Below are positions 11,601 through 22,583 of a DNA stretch of 64,000 nt, piece after piece. The translations under genes were made by a program, and so were the position numbers. The notes beneath the pieces were generated by a model, which searched no databases, had not been told where the DNA came from, and saw only the letters and a program-made list of their open reading frames with translations. How positions within the stretch are numbered: the first letter of the stretch is position 1; every line of letters starts with the position of its first letter. The DNA is taken from NCBI GenBank assembly GCA_039707655.1, contig CM077665.1, positions 289,358,205 to 289,422,204 of the forward strand. The letters run 5' to 3'. Origin of the DNA: Elymus sibiricus (taxonomy: Eukaryota > Streptophyta > Magnoliopsida > Poales > Poaceae).

Positions 11601-12386
11601 ATGGAGTTTAGGTTGCCTCAATTGTTTCGTCTTTTTAATGTCTTTCTTGAAAATGATGGTTCGGAAAATTGTGCTCAATTGGTAGAGGAAGAGTTTATGA
11701 AAATACTTCATGAGAATTCCTTGAATGATGATTATGATTGCAATGTTGCCAGTATGAATTCTCTGAATATCCATGATGCTAATGATATGCAAAGCCACAA
11801 GCTTGGGGATGCTATGTTTGACGAAGATGATATTTTTAGTCCCCCAAGTTTTGATGAGCAAATTTATTTGGATGATGGCATGCCTCCTATCTAAGATGAT
11901 TATGATGATGACATGTATGCTATAAAGAATAATTATAACTATGAAACTTGTCATCATGATTTTAATTTTCAATTTGGTTATGCCAATCAAGTGTCTCATG
12001 ATAGTTATTTTGTTGAGTTTGCTTCCACTATCATGAATGAGAAGAAATTTGCTTATGTGGAGAGTGATAAATTTGCTATGCTTGTGAATCATGAAGATAA
12101 TGCTTTATGTGATAGTTATATTGTGGAATTTATTCATGATGCTACTGAAATTTATTATGAGGGAGGAACATATGCTTGTAGGAATTGCAATAATATCAAG
12201 TTTCCTCTCTATGTGTTCAAAGTTTTGAAGTTATGCTTGTTTTGCCTTCCTATGCTAGTTGATTCTTGCTCCCATAAATTGTTTGCTCACAAAATCCCTA
12301 TGCATAGGAAGTGGGTTAGACTTAAATGTGCTTTCCATGTGATCCATGATGCTCTTTTGCATGTTTCAAATACTATTCCTATGTGA
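11601..12386 (+). pseudogene. Unknown acidic ORF of element C, first copy
   Basis: This frame of about 260 codons begins MEFRLPQLFRLF and is interrupted by TAA at 11892. It then runs on to a stop after 12383. It is rich in Asp, Asn and Tyr in the middle (DDYDDDMYAIKNNYNYE) and Cys/His-rich in the last third. The second copy at 17139 reads through the 11892 position, so the stop is copy-specific and the ancestral frame was longer. No known domain is recognised. Its place right after the primer site suggests a Gag-like or packaging role, but that is inference. Confidence 0.6.
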
Positions 12387-15300
12387 GCATCATTGAAATC
12401 ATCATGCCTAGCTAAAAGGCTTTAAAGAAAAGCGCTTGTTAGGAGACAACCCAATATTTATACTTTCTGTTTTTGTGTGTTCACATGATTAAGCTACTGT
12501 AGTAATCATGTTTTGTGTTTTTTATTTCAATAAAGTGCCAAGTAAAGCCTTTGGGATGACTCACAAGATGAGTAGAATTGATGCTGAACCAAAACTGAAA
12601 CTTTGGACTCCAGTACAGGAATTTTCATTTTTTACTGGAGCATGATAATGATCTGAAATTTTTACACAGTGATTATATACAAATTATTCAGGTTTTACAA
12701 ATTGTTAAGAATTTTTAGAGACATGCAAGTATGGCTATACTACAGATCTTCACAGACTGTTCTGTTTTCGAAAGATTCTGTTTTGCATGCACAGTTTGCT
12801 TGTTTTAGCGTTCCCATAGCTTATATTCAGTGATATAAATTATGTGAATGGTAGAATACAGTAGGTATTATGTGAGAAAAATTATGAATCTCGTCTTGAC
12901 TGTCCCTGAGTGAATGATCTTTATTTATTATATTAACCCATCTCACGAAGTTCCGTTAAGTTTTGTGTGATTGAAGTTTTGGGTGAGACACCGATATGAG
13001 GACAATAAGGATTGAAAAGAATCTAAGCTAGGGGATTCCCAAGGCACACCCAAGGTAATATCCAAGGAATACACAAGCATCTAAGCTTGGGGATGCCCCG
13101 GCAGGCATCCCGTCTTTCGTCTTCAACACTATCTGTATATCTTACTTGGAGCTATATTTTTATTCATCACATAATATGAGTTTTGCTTGGAGTGTAATTT
13201 TATTTTGTTGTTCTCTGTTATGTGTTATTTATAATCTTGTTTTTCAATAAAAAGTTCCAAGAATTGCCTTAGGATGCTTGCATTGCATGTTTGATGTGTG
13301 CTGTGTAAGAAACAGAAACTTTCTCTGTAGTGTTTGAATTTTCGTATTTTACTGGAACGTGGAAAATTTCTGAAATTTTTACACAATGTTTTCATATAAA
13401 TTCTTTATCACGTACTAAATTTTCAAAATTTTTTAAGTTACAGAAGTACACTGTTTTCATAAATTGCTACAGAGTGCTCTGTTTGGACAGATTGCTGTCA
13501 TAGTTTTGTTATCTACTTATCCTATAGTTTCCATAGCATATGTTGGTAGATATAAATTGTGGAAACGATAGTAAACAGTAGATGATGCTTGGAAATTATT
13601 GTGCAATTTATCTTGGCAGTACAAGAAGTGTGGACTTATTCTTACGTGTACTAACCTATCTCACGAGTTCTTTTTCAGTTTTGTGTGGATGTAGTTTTTG
13701 AGATTTAGCTGAAACCGGGATATGAGAGGATTGAATGAGATACAAAAGCTCAAGCTTGGGGATGCCCAAGGCAACCAAAGTAAATATTTCAAGAAGACTC
13801 AAGCATCTAAGCTTGGGGATGCTACGCATCCCACCTCTCTCCATCAAACAAATATCGGTTAGCCTATGTTGCGCCTAAATTTTTATTTGTCCACATGATA
13901 TGTGCTATTATTGGAATGAATTTTTATTTAGTTTGCTGTTTGAATAAAATACTCAGATCTGAAAATATTTATTAAGAGAGAGTCCTCACATAGCTGCTTA
14001 ATTGTTTGACTACTCATTGATCTTCACTTATAACTTTTGAGAGTAGTTTGATATTTACTCTTGTGCTTCACTTATATCCTAAGAGTAAATTGTGAATGAA
14101 TGAAATATCAGAAATCTGAAATTGCCAATGTGCTATATTCTTAGTAGCAAGTTCACATTGGGTTTAGAAAGTGAAATCTTTTGAAGCTTGACAATCACAA
14201 TATTGGTCATAGAAGCAATTCGTGAATGATTAGTATAAGGAAGAGAACTTTCACATACAAATATATCATCTTGGACATCTTCTATGATTGTGAATACCCA
14301 TTAATTATTTTCAAACTTGAGAAAATTAGTTGAAGTTGGACAAGGAAGACAACGTAATGAGTTATGGTTGTGTATATTTGCATAGAAGTTATATTGTTAG
14401 GGATCCTCCAACATGTGGTGTTTGCTTAGGATCTTTTGCTAGCCAAAAATTCGTACTAAGTAGAGATACAACCTGTGCATCCAAAAACCCTTAAACCCAG
14501 TTTCTTGCCATGAGTGTCCACCATACCTACCTATGGATTGAATAAGATCCTTCAAGTAAGTTTTCATCGGTGCAAAAAGGCAATAAAAATTGCTTCTAAA
14601 TGTGTTTGATAATTTAGTATAAGAGAAAATTGTGCGTTGCACGAACTTGTGATGACAAAGTAATAAAAGCGACGGATTGCATAATAAAGGGTTCTATCAT
14701 AAGGGTTAATATAACATGACGTTCTTTTGCATTAAGGGATTGTTCATACAAAACCAAAAAGCGCATGACAACCTCTGCTTCCCTCTGCGAAGGGCCTATC
14801 TTTTACCTTTCAGCATTTACTTTTATGCAAGAGTCAATAGTATGCATTCTCATTTCAACCTCAATTAATCTCTAGTTTGGAAGCATCATGTGGCGGGGAA
14901 AGATCTAGGCACATATGGCCAGTCAAATATATTTGATCATGACTTATAATTGTTGACAATTATCTCTATGATAAATGAGTTGGGAGGCGAAACATTAAGC
15001 CCCTATCTTTCTCTGTGTTCGATGGATGCCATTTGTTCTAAAAATATGCTTTGAGTACTAGCAATCATAGAATACCATATGATGATTGAGTATGTGGAGC
15101 TGTTACTTAGACTTTGTTGAGAATAAGTTGAATTGCAATTGTTTGGTGACTAAAAACATAGGTTGTTAAGTGTTAATAGAATTCATTGTTTGAACCATAA
15201 CATGTGAATTGGTTGTTACTCTGTCATGATGATTTTTATGAGAAAAAGTTGCTGGTTATGATGCTAGAAAAGTGACTATAATTATCAATGATCAAAACTA

Positions 15301-15387
15301 TTCACTATGCTAGCATTCACACTTCATAAATTATTTCTTTTACCATTTACCTACTCGAGGACGAGCAGGAATTAAGCTTGGGGATGC
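12387..15387 (+). other. Noncoding 3' region of element C with ancient internal duplication
   Basis: No gene is seen. Two diverged units, about 12530-13130 and 13240-13840, share the same order of landmarks: TTTCAATAAA, a 'tttttactggaac' block, CTGAAATTTTTACACA, CTATCTCACGA, and AAGCTTGGGGATGC. This indicates an old duplication of roughly 700 bases. The motif AAGCTTGGGGATGC occurs at 13083, 13752, 13809 and finally 15374-15387, where it abuts the 3' LTR and acts as the polypurine-tract region. Confidence 0.6.
15374..15387 (+). promoter_or_regulatory. Polypurine-tract region of element C
   Basis: AAGCTTGGGGATGC ends exactly at the first base of the second LTR (TGATACGTCTCC at 15388). The purine-rich core GGGGA is in the expected place for plus-strand priming. 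Confidence 0.6.
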
Positions 15388-17013
15388 TGATACGTCTCCA
15401 ACATATCTATAATTTATGAAGTATTCGTGCCATGATTGCCTACGTTTACAATACTTTTATATGGTTTTGATGCACTTTATATGATTTATTTAGAACTAAC
15501 CCAGACTGACGTTGTGTTCAGCAGAACTACCATAGTGTTGTTTTTTGTGCAGAAATAAAAGTTCTCCAAATGCAACGAACCTTTTTGATGATTTTTTTGG
15601 AACAGAAGAGGCACTAGAATCTTCGTGGGAGGGCCAGAAGAGCCACGAGGTGGCCACAACCCACCAGGGCACGTCAGCCCCCTCTGCAGCGCCCTGGTGT
15701 CTTGTTGGCCCCTCGTGGCCCATCTTCGCGTGAAACCGAAGCCCAAAAATCCTATATATTCAGAAACCCCCAGAAATAACCCTAGATCAGAAGTTCTGCC
15801 GCTGCAAGCCTTTGTAGCCACGAAAAACCAATCTAGACCCCGTTCCGGCACCCTGCCGGAGGGGGAAATCATCACCGGAGGACATCTTCATCATCCCTAT
15901 GGTCTCCATGATGAGGAGGGAGTAGTCCACCCTCGGGGCTGAGAGTTTGTACCAGTAGCTATGTGTTTAATCTCTTTCTCTCGTGTTCTTGATTTGGGAC
16001 GATCTTGATGTATCGTCGGCTTTGTTAATATAGTTGGATCATATGGTGTTTTCCCCTCTCTATTTTGTTGTGATGAATTGAGTTTTCCCTTTGAGATTTC
16101 GTTATTACCGGATTGAATACTTTTATGGATTTGAGAGCACTTGATCTATGTCTTGGCACTCAACTCGCGGAATCCCGAGGTGACATTGGGGTAATCTATG
16201 CATAGGAGTTGATGCACGTTATCGTCCTACTTGCTCAGGTAGAAATCTTGGGGCAATCTTTGCGGTTCTTTGTGTTGGATTGAGTATTATGAATCTGAAA
16301 TTGTTTGAACGGTATCCTATAATTAACTCATGGATACTTGTGGTGACATTGGAGTGTCTAGGTGACATTAGAGTTGGTTGATGCGTATCATGTGGTGTTA
16401 TTTTAGTACGAACTCATATATAGATCGATCGGAAAGGATAACTTGGTGTTATTTTAGTACAAACTCTTGGATAGATCGATCGGAAAGGGTAACTTTAAGC
16501 TGGTTTCGTACCCTACAAACAATTTCTTCTTATGTTCTCCCCTAGATAAGAACGTTGTAGTGATTCTTCGTTGCATGTTGAGGGATGGCTATGTGATCCA
16601 ATTATATTAGCATTGTTGAGAGATTGCACTAGCGAAAGTAAGGACCCTAGGCCTTGTTTTCAAGCATTGCAATATCGTTTGTGCTGACTTTTGTTACTTG
16701 CTCCCTTGCTGTTTTTTATTGTTACTATTACAAAAATCAATACCTACTATCATTACTACACTTGTATCACCATCTCTTCGCCGAACTAGTGCACCTATAC
16801 AATTTAACATTGTATTTCGTGTGTTGGGGACACAAGATACTTTTTATTATTTGGTTGCAGGGTTGTTTGAGAGAGACCATCTTCATCCTACACCTCCCAC
16901 GGATTGATAAACCTTACGTCATCCACTTGAGGGAAATTTTCTACTGTCCTACAAAACTCTGTGCTTGGAGGCCGAACACGAGTCTACAAGAACAAATTGT
17001 GTAGTAGACATCA
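15388..17013 (+). repeat. LTR C2
   Basis: This LTR of 1626 bases starts TGATACGTCTCC and ends GTAGACATCA. It is followed not by host DNA but by another primer site and internal region, so it serves as 3' LTR of the first unit and 5' LTR of the second. Confidence 0.85.
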
Positions 17014-17023
17014 AGCTCTTTTC

Positions 17024-17042
17024 TGGCGCCGTTGCCGGGGAG
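17024..17042 (+). promoter_or_regulatory. Primer-binding site (tRNA-Asp type), element C second copy
   Basis: TGGCGCCGTTGCCGGGGAG is a perfect match to the tRNA-Asp-type site used by Athila/Tat-lineage gypsy elements. Confidence 0.85.
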
Positions 17043-17138
17043 GTGAGTGCTTGAAGGTATATCTTTAGATCTTGCAATTAAATCTTTTAGTTTATTGTTT
17101 TTCACTAGTTTGGTTTTATGAAAGAAAAGTACAAAAAA

Positions 17139-17922
17139 ATGGAGTTAAGGTTGCCTCAATTGTTTCGTCTTTTTAATGTCTTTCATGAAAATGATGGTTC
17201 GGAAAATTGTGCTCAATTGGTAGAGGAAGAGTTTATGAAAGTACTTAATGAGAATTACTTGAATGATGATAATGATTGCAATGTTGCTAGTATGAATTCT
17301 CTGAATATCCATGATGCTAATGATATGCAAAGCCACAAGCTTGGGGATGCTATGTTTGATGAAGATGATATTTTTACTCCCCCAAGTTTTGATGAGCAAA
17401 TTTATTATGATGATGGCATGCCTCCTATCTATGATGATTATGATGATGAAATGTATGCTATAAAGAATAATTATAACTATGAAACTTGTCATCATGATTT
17501 TAATTTTCAATTTGGTTATGCCAATCAAGTGTCTCATGATAGTTATTTTGTTGAGTTTGCTCCCACTATCATGAATGAGAAGAAATTTGCTGATGTGGAG
17601 AGTGATAAATTTTCTATGCTTGTGAATGATGAAGATAATGCTTTATGTGATAGTTATATTGTGGAATTTATTCATGATGCTACTTAAATTTATTATGAGG
17701 GAGGAACATATGCTTGTAGGAATTGTAATAATATCAAGTTTCCTCTCTATGTGTTCAAAGTTTTGAAGTTATGCTTGTTTTGCCTTCTTATGCTAGTTGA
17801 TTCTTGCTCCATAAATTGTTTGCTCACAAAATCTCTATGCATAGGAAGTGGGTTAGACTTAAATGTGCTTTCCATGTGATCCATGATGCTCTTTTGCATG
17901 TTTCGAATACTATTCCTATGTG
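17139..17922 (+). pseudogene. Unknown acidic ORF of element C, second copy
   Basis: This is a homologue of 11601-12386. It is open through the position of the first copy's stop, but has its own TAA at 17685 (a single G-to-T change against the first copy) and a one-base deletion further on near 17808. The two copies thus carry independent inactivating changes, showing that the frame was intact in their ancestor. A second in-frame ATG lies upstream at 17118. Confidence 0.6.
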
Positions 17923-18336
17923 AGCATCATTGAAATCATCATGCCTAGCTAAAAGGCTTTAAAGAAAAGCGCTTGTTGGGAGACAACCCAATCTTTATAC
18001 TTTCTGTTTTTGTGTGTTCACATGATTAAGCTACTGTAGTAATCACGTTTTGTGTCTTTTATTTCAATAAAGTGCCAAGTAAAGCCTTTGGGAGGACTCA
18101 CAAGATGAGTAGAATTAATGCTGAACCAAAACAGAAACTTTGGACAAGAGTACAGGATTTTCATTTTTTACTGGAGCGTGATAATGATCTGAAATTTTTA
18201 CACAGTGTTTATATACAAATTCTTCAGGTTTTCCTATTTTTTCAGAATTTGTAGAGATAGGTAAGTATGGCTATACTACAGATCTTCACAGACTGTTCTG
18301 TTTTTGACAGATTCTGTTTTGCATGCATAGTTTGCG
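17923..18336 (+). other. Truncated 3' region of element C, second copy
   Basis: This stretch follows 12387-12796 closely, then stops being similar after 'catagtttgc' at 18336. The expected continuation (as after 12796) is not found in the window. Confidence 0.7.
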
Positions 18337-18780
18337 ATGGCGGACCCATCTAATACAATTCAGAAAAGACTTACGTGTGCGATTTGTGCCATACAGTTCT
18401 TCCATATGAACTGTTTGCGATTAGCTAAAATAACGCAAATGGTTACAGAGATCCAGATGTGTGTGATAGAGGGCACACAGATCACTACCATAAACTGTGT
18501 GCGTTGATATAGCAGAAGACAAACGATTCGACATAACAAGATGTGTGCGATAGAGGGCAAATAGGTGAGTAATCAGAATCGTGTGTGAACACTAGAAATA
18601 ACACAAACGATTAGTGTTAATAACCTGTGTGTGTTGTGGGGAAACGCTTGCTGGTATACAATTGTTTGCGATTGATGAATCATCACCGACGGGTTTCGTA
18701 GTTTTGTCCGTGTGTACCGTGATTTGCTTTGTCTGCACAACGTCTATGCTGCCTACAGGTCATGGTGTAAAATACGAATC
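18337..18780. repeat. Left subterminal repeat array (CACTA-like)
   Basis: Diverged repeats of GTGTGCGATAGAGGGCA, AACTGTTTGCGAT and AACGATT occur in both orientations. There is no gene. Confidence 0.55.
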
Positions 18781-19038
18781 ACCTTGAATGAGTGATGCAA
18801 CCACACACAGGTGTAAAGTACCAACTGTGTGGCATGACTCGCCGCCCGTCGTGGCCATACCCTCACCAATGGTGGCTGGTCGTCGCTCATGGGCTCCATT
18901 TTGTCTTCCCGCCCTCGAGCCAATGCTTCCCGCGCAAGCGCAAGCACCAGCCACAACCGTAAATTGTAAAATCCCCAATCACCTTGACAGCAGCTAGTTG
19001 CCACACATACCATCAAACCCCCAACGGCCGATGACAAG

Positions 19039-19485
19039 ATGGAGTTGGGCGACGGCTTAATCCAGGCTGCCGGCGCGATGATCGCCTTGAGGGTTGACGG
19101 TCATGTTGCCACCTCTTCCGACGACAGCCAGAGGAGGCATGAAGCACGACACGAGCAAGCCAGCAGGTTAGCCAGGGTCATCTTGAAAGCAGCTAGGGAT
19201 CGCCAGCGGGTGATATTGGCTCGACGCAGAGTGCGACAGATGGTGCGGGCATTGGAGCGGGAACCACGACGCCGCAAGGAGAACTGCGACAGTGGTCGCT
19301 GCACGAGGCGTAGGCTTATGTCCCAGATGGAGGAGGACGTAGCTCTGGACTCCAGGGGAGGCCTGGCGGCCGTTGCTGCAGCACTGGCGATAGCCAGGGT
19401 CTCGTCGGCCGCCGGGACGATGTACGAAGACCCGGCAGACGCCACAATCCTGGTGAGAGCTGCGTCCGAGGCAGTACCGATTTGA
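19039..19485 (+). CDS. Hypothetical Arg/Ala-rich protein in CACTA-like segment
   Basis: A 148-codon GC-rich frame starts MELGDGLIQAAG. The central part (about residues 35-90) is strongly basic and helical in character, with an Arg-rich run (RRRVRQMVRALEREPRRRKE). The C-terminal part is Ala-rich. Base composition contrasts with the AT-rich surroundings, as expected for captured coding sequence. The GC-rich stretch before it (18790-19030) could be leader or an upstream exon. I recognise no domain and cannot exclude a chance frame. Confidence 0.4.
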   Translation: MELGDGLIQAAGAMIALRVDGHVATSSDDSQRRHEARHEQASRLARVILKAARDRQRVILARRRVRQMVRALEREPRRRKENCDSGRCTRRRLMSQMEEDVALDSRGGLAAVAAALAIARVSSAAGTMYEDPADATILVRAASEAVPI

Positions 19486-20022
19486 GCATGTAAATGCTCG
19501 ATTGAATTGTTCATGCCTGATTTGTGCTTGCATTGTGGACACTACGAATGATAACCCTCGAATCAGCTATAAGAAAAATTCATCGACGGCTATTTTCCCC
19601 CTTGTGATTGATAGGGACATACGAAGTACGATAAGGGATGCTCAAATATTTCGCAAAATTAATTACCCGGTTCTCATTTAGAAAAAAATGGCCCGATCCC
19701 GCGGAAATCCCCAATCGAGCAGTGTAGAGAAAGTCGGCCCCGATAGGCGTCGGCATGGGGATGAAACAAAATGTGGTGGCGTTCGTCGGCGGTAGCCGGC
19801 TGCGACAGACGTCGTCGAGCTCGAAGATTTGGGTGGGCTGAGGTCGAGAACAAGCAACTATACAGCAGTGCGAATGAGGACGAAGGGGGAGACGACCGTG
19901 GTAGAGGGTCCATGTAGGAAACGGTTCGTAAATAGGAACCGTGTGTGATTAAGGCCATTAAAGTTTTGTTAGTAGCTTAATTTACTGCATGTACGAACTA
20001 AAATCCCAACTAGAGTATACGG
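19486..20022. other. Intergenic stretch of CACTA-like segment
   Basis: No gene is supported. A GC-rich part at 19680-19920 has antisense open frames without domains. Around 19920-19950 lies an AAACGGTTCG...GAACCGTGTGTGATT pair resembling the subterminal repeats, so the array may continue into this region. Confidence 0.35.
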
Positions 20023-20381
20023 TAGACCTGATCATTGGTCGGGCCGGGTCGGGTTCGGGCCGGGCTTTGCAAAGCCCGAAAAAAATATCCCAAGCCTGAA
20101 ACCGGCCCGAAGCCCGAAATGCACTCTTTTTTCAAGCCCGAGCCCGGCCCGAAGCCCGACCCGAAGCCCGAAAGCCCGGCCCGAATGCTATTTTTTATTG
20201 TTTGCATGTGTAAGCCTGACCCGAAGCCCGAAAGCCCGGCCCGAAATCCTTAAAAAGAGAAGCCCGAGCCCGGCCCGAACTATCTCTCGGGCTGAATAAT
20301 GAAGCCCGAGCCCGGCCCGAATGCCAAGCCCGAAGCCCGAAACCCAATTTTTTCGGGCCGGGTTGTCCATGCCCAGGTTTA
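20023..20381. mobile_element. hAT-type MITE with GCCCGGCCCGAA iterations
   Basis: This 359-base element is flanked by a perfect 8-base target duplication GTATACGG (20015-20022 and 20382-20389), the hallmark of hAT transposons. Its ends are imperfect inverted repeats (TAGACCTGATCAT... against TAAACCTGGGCAT..., with shared CGGGCC blocks). The interior is built from iterated GCCCGGCCCGAA / AAGCCCGA units. There is no coding capacity, so it is a non-autonomous miniature element. Confidence 0.85.
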
Positions 20382-20544
20382 GTATACGGGTGTGACGGGA
20401 GAGATGTGGATTGTCGTTCGATCGCGGTGCATCCTATGGTGCGCATGCGCGATTCGTGTGGCTGGGGTTCTGGCCAATCAAAACACATCGCAAAATGGGG
20501 TGAACGCACACGACCGTCACAAAGTAACCGTCTGCTCAAACAAA

Positions 20545-22140
20545 TCCCAAAGTTTCAAGGGAAACCCTATTTCCTTGGTTGTTTCTCCATGATTTTTTCC
20601 TATGATCAACATACCCACTAGAATGCACCATGTTTAAATTTGACATTTTTTCGAGCTTGTATAACATATTTAGTCTTTTATGTGTACTTTTTAGGCATTT
20701 ACTGCTTATAATTCAAGTTTGAACGTTCTGTACATGTAAAGGTGTTCAAAAAAGGGTTTGAAAATTCATAATTGTGTCACTGAATAACTTTTCATGTATT
20801 TTACAGGAAATTAATAGAATTTTAAAGGATATAGGTGGGAAGAGGAAACCACAGATGTGTCGTTTATTTGTTTTGTAACTCTAGAAAAATGGAAAACATG
20901 CCTGGAAAACATGTTACCTCGTGTGGTGCCTAGGCATGACCTCAATATGATCTGGTAAATATTTGATGAGCTTTGGATAATGTCGTCATACACATTATTC
21001 ATATGCCGGACCATCACCTATGGAGTTTCATGGTTCGGGAAGCGAAATCACCATGTTTTGAAGGGGAACCCATATTTCCTTGGTCCTTTCAACTTGATTT
21101 ATTTTCTATGATCATCATACCCACTAGAATGCACTGTGTCCAAATTTGACATTTTTCGAGCTTGTTTATCGTATTTAGTCTTTTATGTGTACTTTCTAGG
21201 CATTTCCTACTTATAATTCAAGTTCGAACGTTCTGTACATGTAAAGGTGTTCAAAAAAGGGTTCGAAAATTCATAAGTGTGTCATTGAATAACTTTTCAT
21301 GTATTTTACAGGAAATTAATAGAATTTTAAAAGATATGTGTGGGAAGAGGCAAACACAGATGTGTTGTCTATTTGTTTTGTAACTCTAGAAAAATGGAAA
21401 ACATGCCTGAAAACATGTTACCTCGTGTGGTGCCTAGGCATGACCTCAATATGACGTGGTAAATATTTGAGGAGGTATGGATAATGTTGTCATACACACT
21501 CTTCATATACCGGACTATCACCTATGGAGTTTCATGGTTCGGGGAGCGAAATCACCATGTTTGAAGGGGAACTCATATTGTCTTGGTCCTTTCAATTTGA
21601 TTTATTTTCTATGATCATCATACCCACTAGAATGCACCGTGTCCAAATTTGACATTTTTTAGGCTTGTTTATCGTATTTAGTATTTTATGTGTACTTTCT
21701 AGGCATTTCTTGCTTATAATTCAAGTTTGAATGTTTTGTACATGAAAAGGTGTTCAAAAAAGGGTTTAAAAATTCATAATAGTCTCATTGAATAACTTTT
21801 CATATATTTTACATGAAATTACTAGAATTTTAAAGGATATGTGTGGGAAGAGGCAACCACAGATGTGTCGTTTATTTGTTTTGTAACTCTAGAAAAATGG
21901 AAAACATGCCTGAAGAACATGTTACCTCGTGTGGTGCCTAGGCATGACCTCAATATGATGTAGTAAATATTTGAGGAGGTATGGATAATGTCATCATACA
22001 CATTCTTCATATACCGGACCATCACCCATGGAGTTTAATGGTTCATGGAGAGAAATCACCATGTTTTGAAGGGGAACCGATATTTCCTTGGTCCTTTCAA
22101 CTTTATTTATTTTCTACGATCATCATACCCACTAGAATGC
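20545..22140 (+). repeat. Tandem repeat, period about 505 bases, about 3.2 copies
   Basis: The landmark ATACCCACTAGAATGCA recurs at 20611, 21117, 21620 and 22125, giving periods of 506, 503 and 505. Units share GGAAACCCTATTTCC-like, TTCAAAAAAGGGTT, ACAGATGTGTCGTTTATTTG and GGTGCCTAGGCATGACC blocks. The array ends abruptly just after the fourth landmark (22140), so the last unit is only beginning. No gene is seen within the units; the short frames they contain are broken differently in each unit. Confidence 0.85.
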
Positions 22141-22583
22141 AAAGCAGTATCATGTACTATCTGATACTATCAATTTTCCAAAAATACAGCTTAAACCGCA
22201 AACATTTTCTTACAACGAACTGTTTGCAAAATGTCCGATGGCACGAGAGAGAGAAGGCTTGTAATTTTTCTGGCGTGGGATCACCAATTTTCTCTTTTCT
22301 CGCACATGGGTATTTGATGCGCTTCATATGCGTTGCGTGTTTCCCCCCGCAAGGTTCGAGTTTCACCGCCAAATTTTCAGTAGGCTCATGATTTCAGAAG
22401 TTATTCCTCCCACCCCATACCCACCCATCGCATTCCCCCCTATCCCCCCACCGCCCCTCTAACTACAGCCCAAACCGCCTCCGCTGCCGCCACGCAACCA
22501 AATCTACGTTCTGCCCTAGTCTCGCTCGTCGATCTAGTGAGGTAACCTCCGATCTCCATCATCGCCCCGGCCCGATTGCTCAG

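Larger units (their letters stand above)
9853..18336 (+). mobile_element. Element C: non-autonomous Athila/Fatima-like LTR retrotransposon, LTR-internal-LTR-internal
   Basis: The layout is LTR (9853-11475), tRNA-Asp-type primer site, internal region (11476-15387), second LTR (15388-17013), second primer site and a second partial internal region that stops at 18336. Sequence just before 9853 is ATCCA; no matching duplication can be sought on the right because that side is truncated. The element encodes one acidic ORF of about 260 codons and no protease, reverse transcriptase or integrase, so it must depend on enzymes supplied in trans. The tandem LTR-internal-LTR-internal arrangement suggests unequal recombination or self-nesting. 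Confidence 0.8.

Noticed and set aside
11403..12092. 229-codon minus-strand frame opposite the element C ORF
   Set aside because: Antisense shadow rich in Ile; disappears in part in the second copy and has no domain.
20023..20381. CRISPR-like array of GC-rich repeats
   Set aside because: Units are contiguous and variable, without unique spacers, and lie inside a hAT MITE with target duplication; plant DNA.
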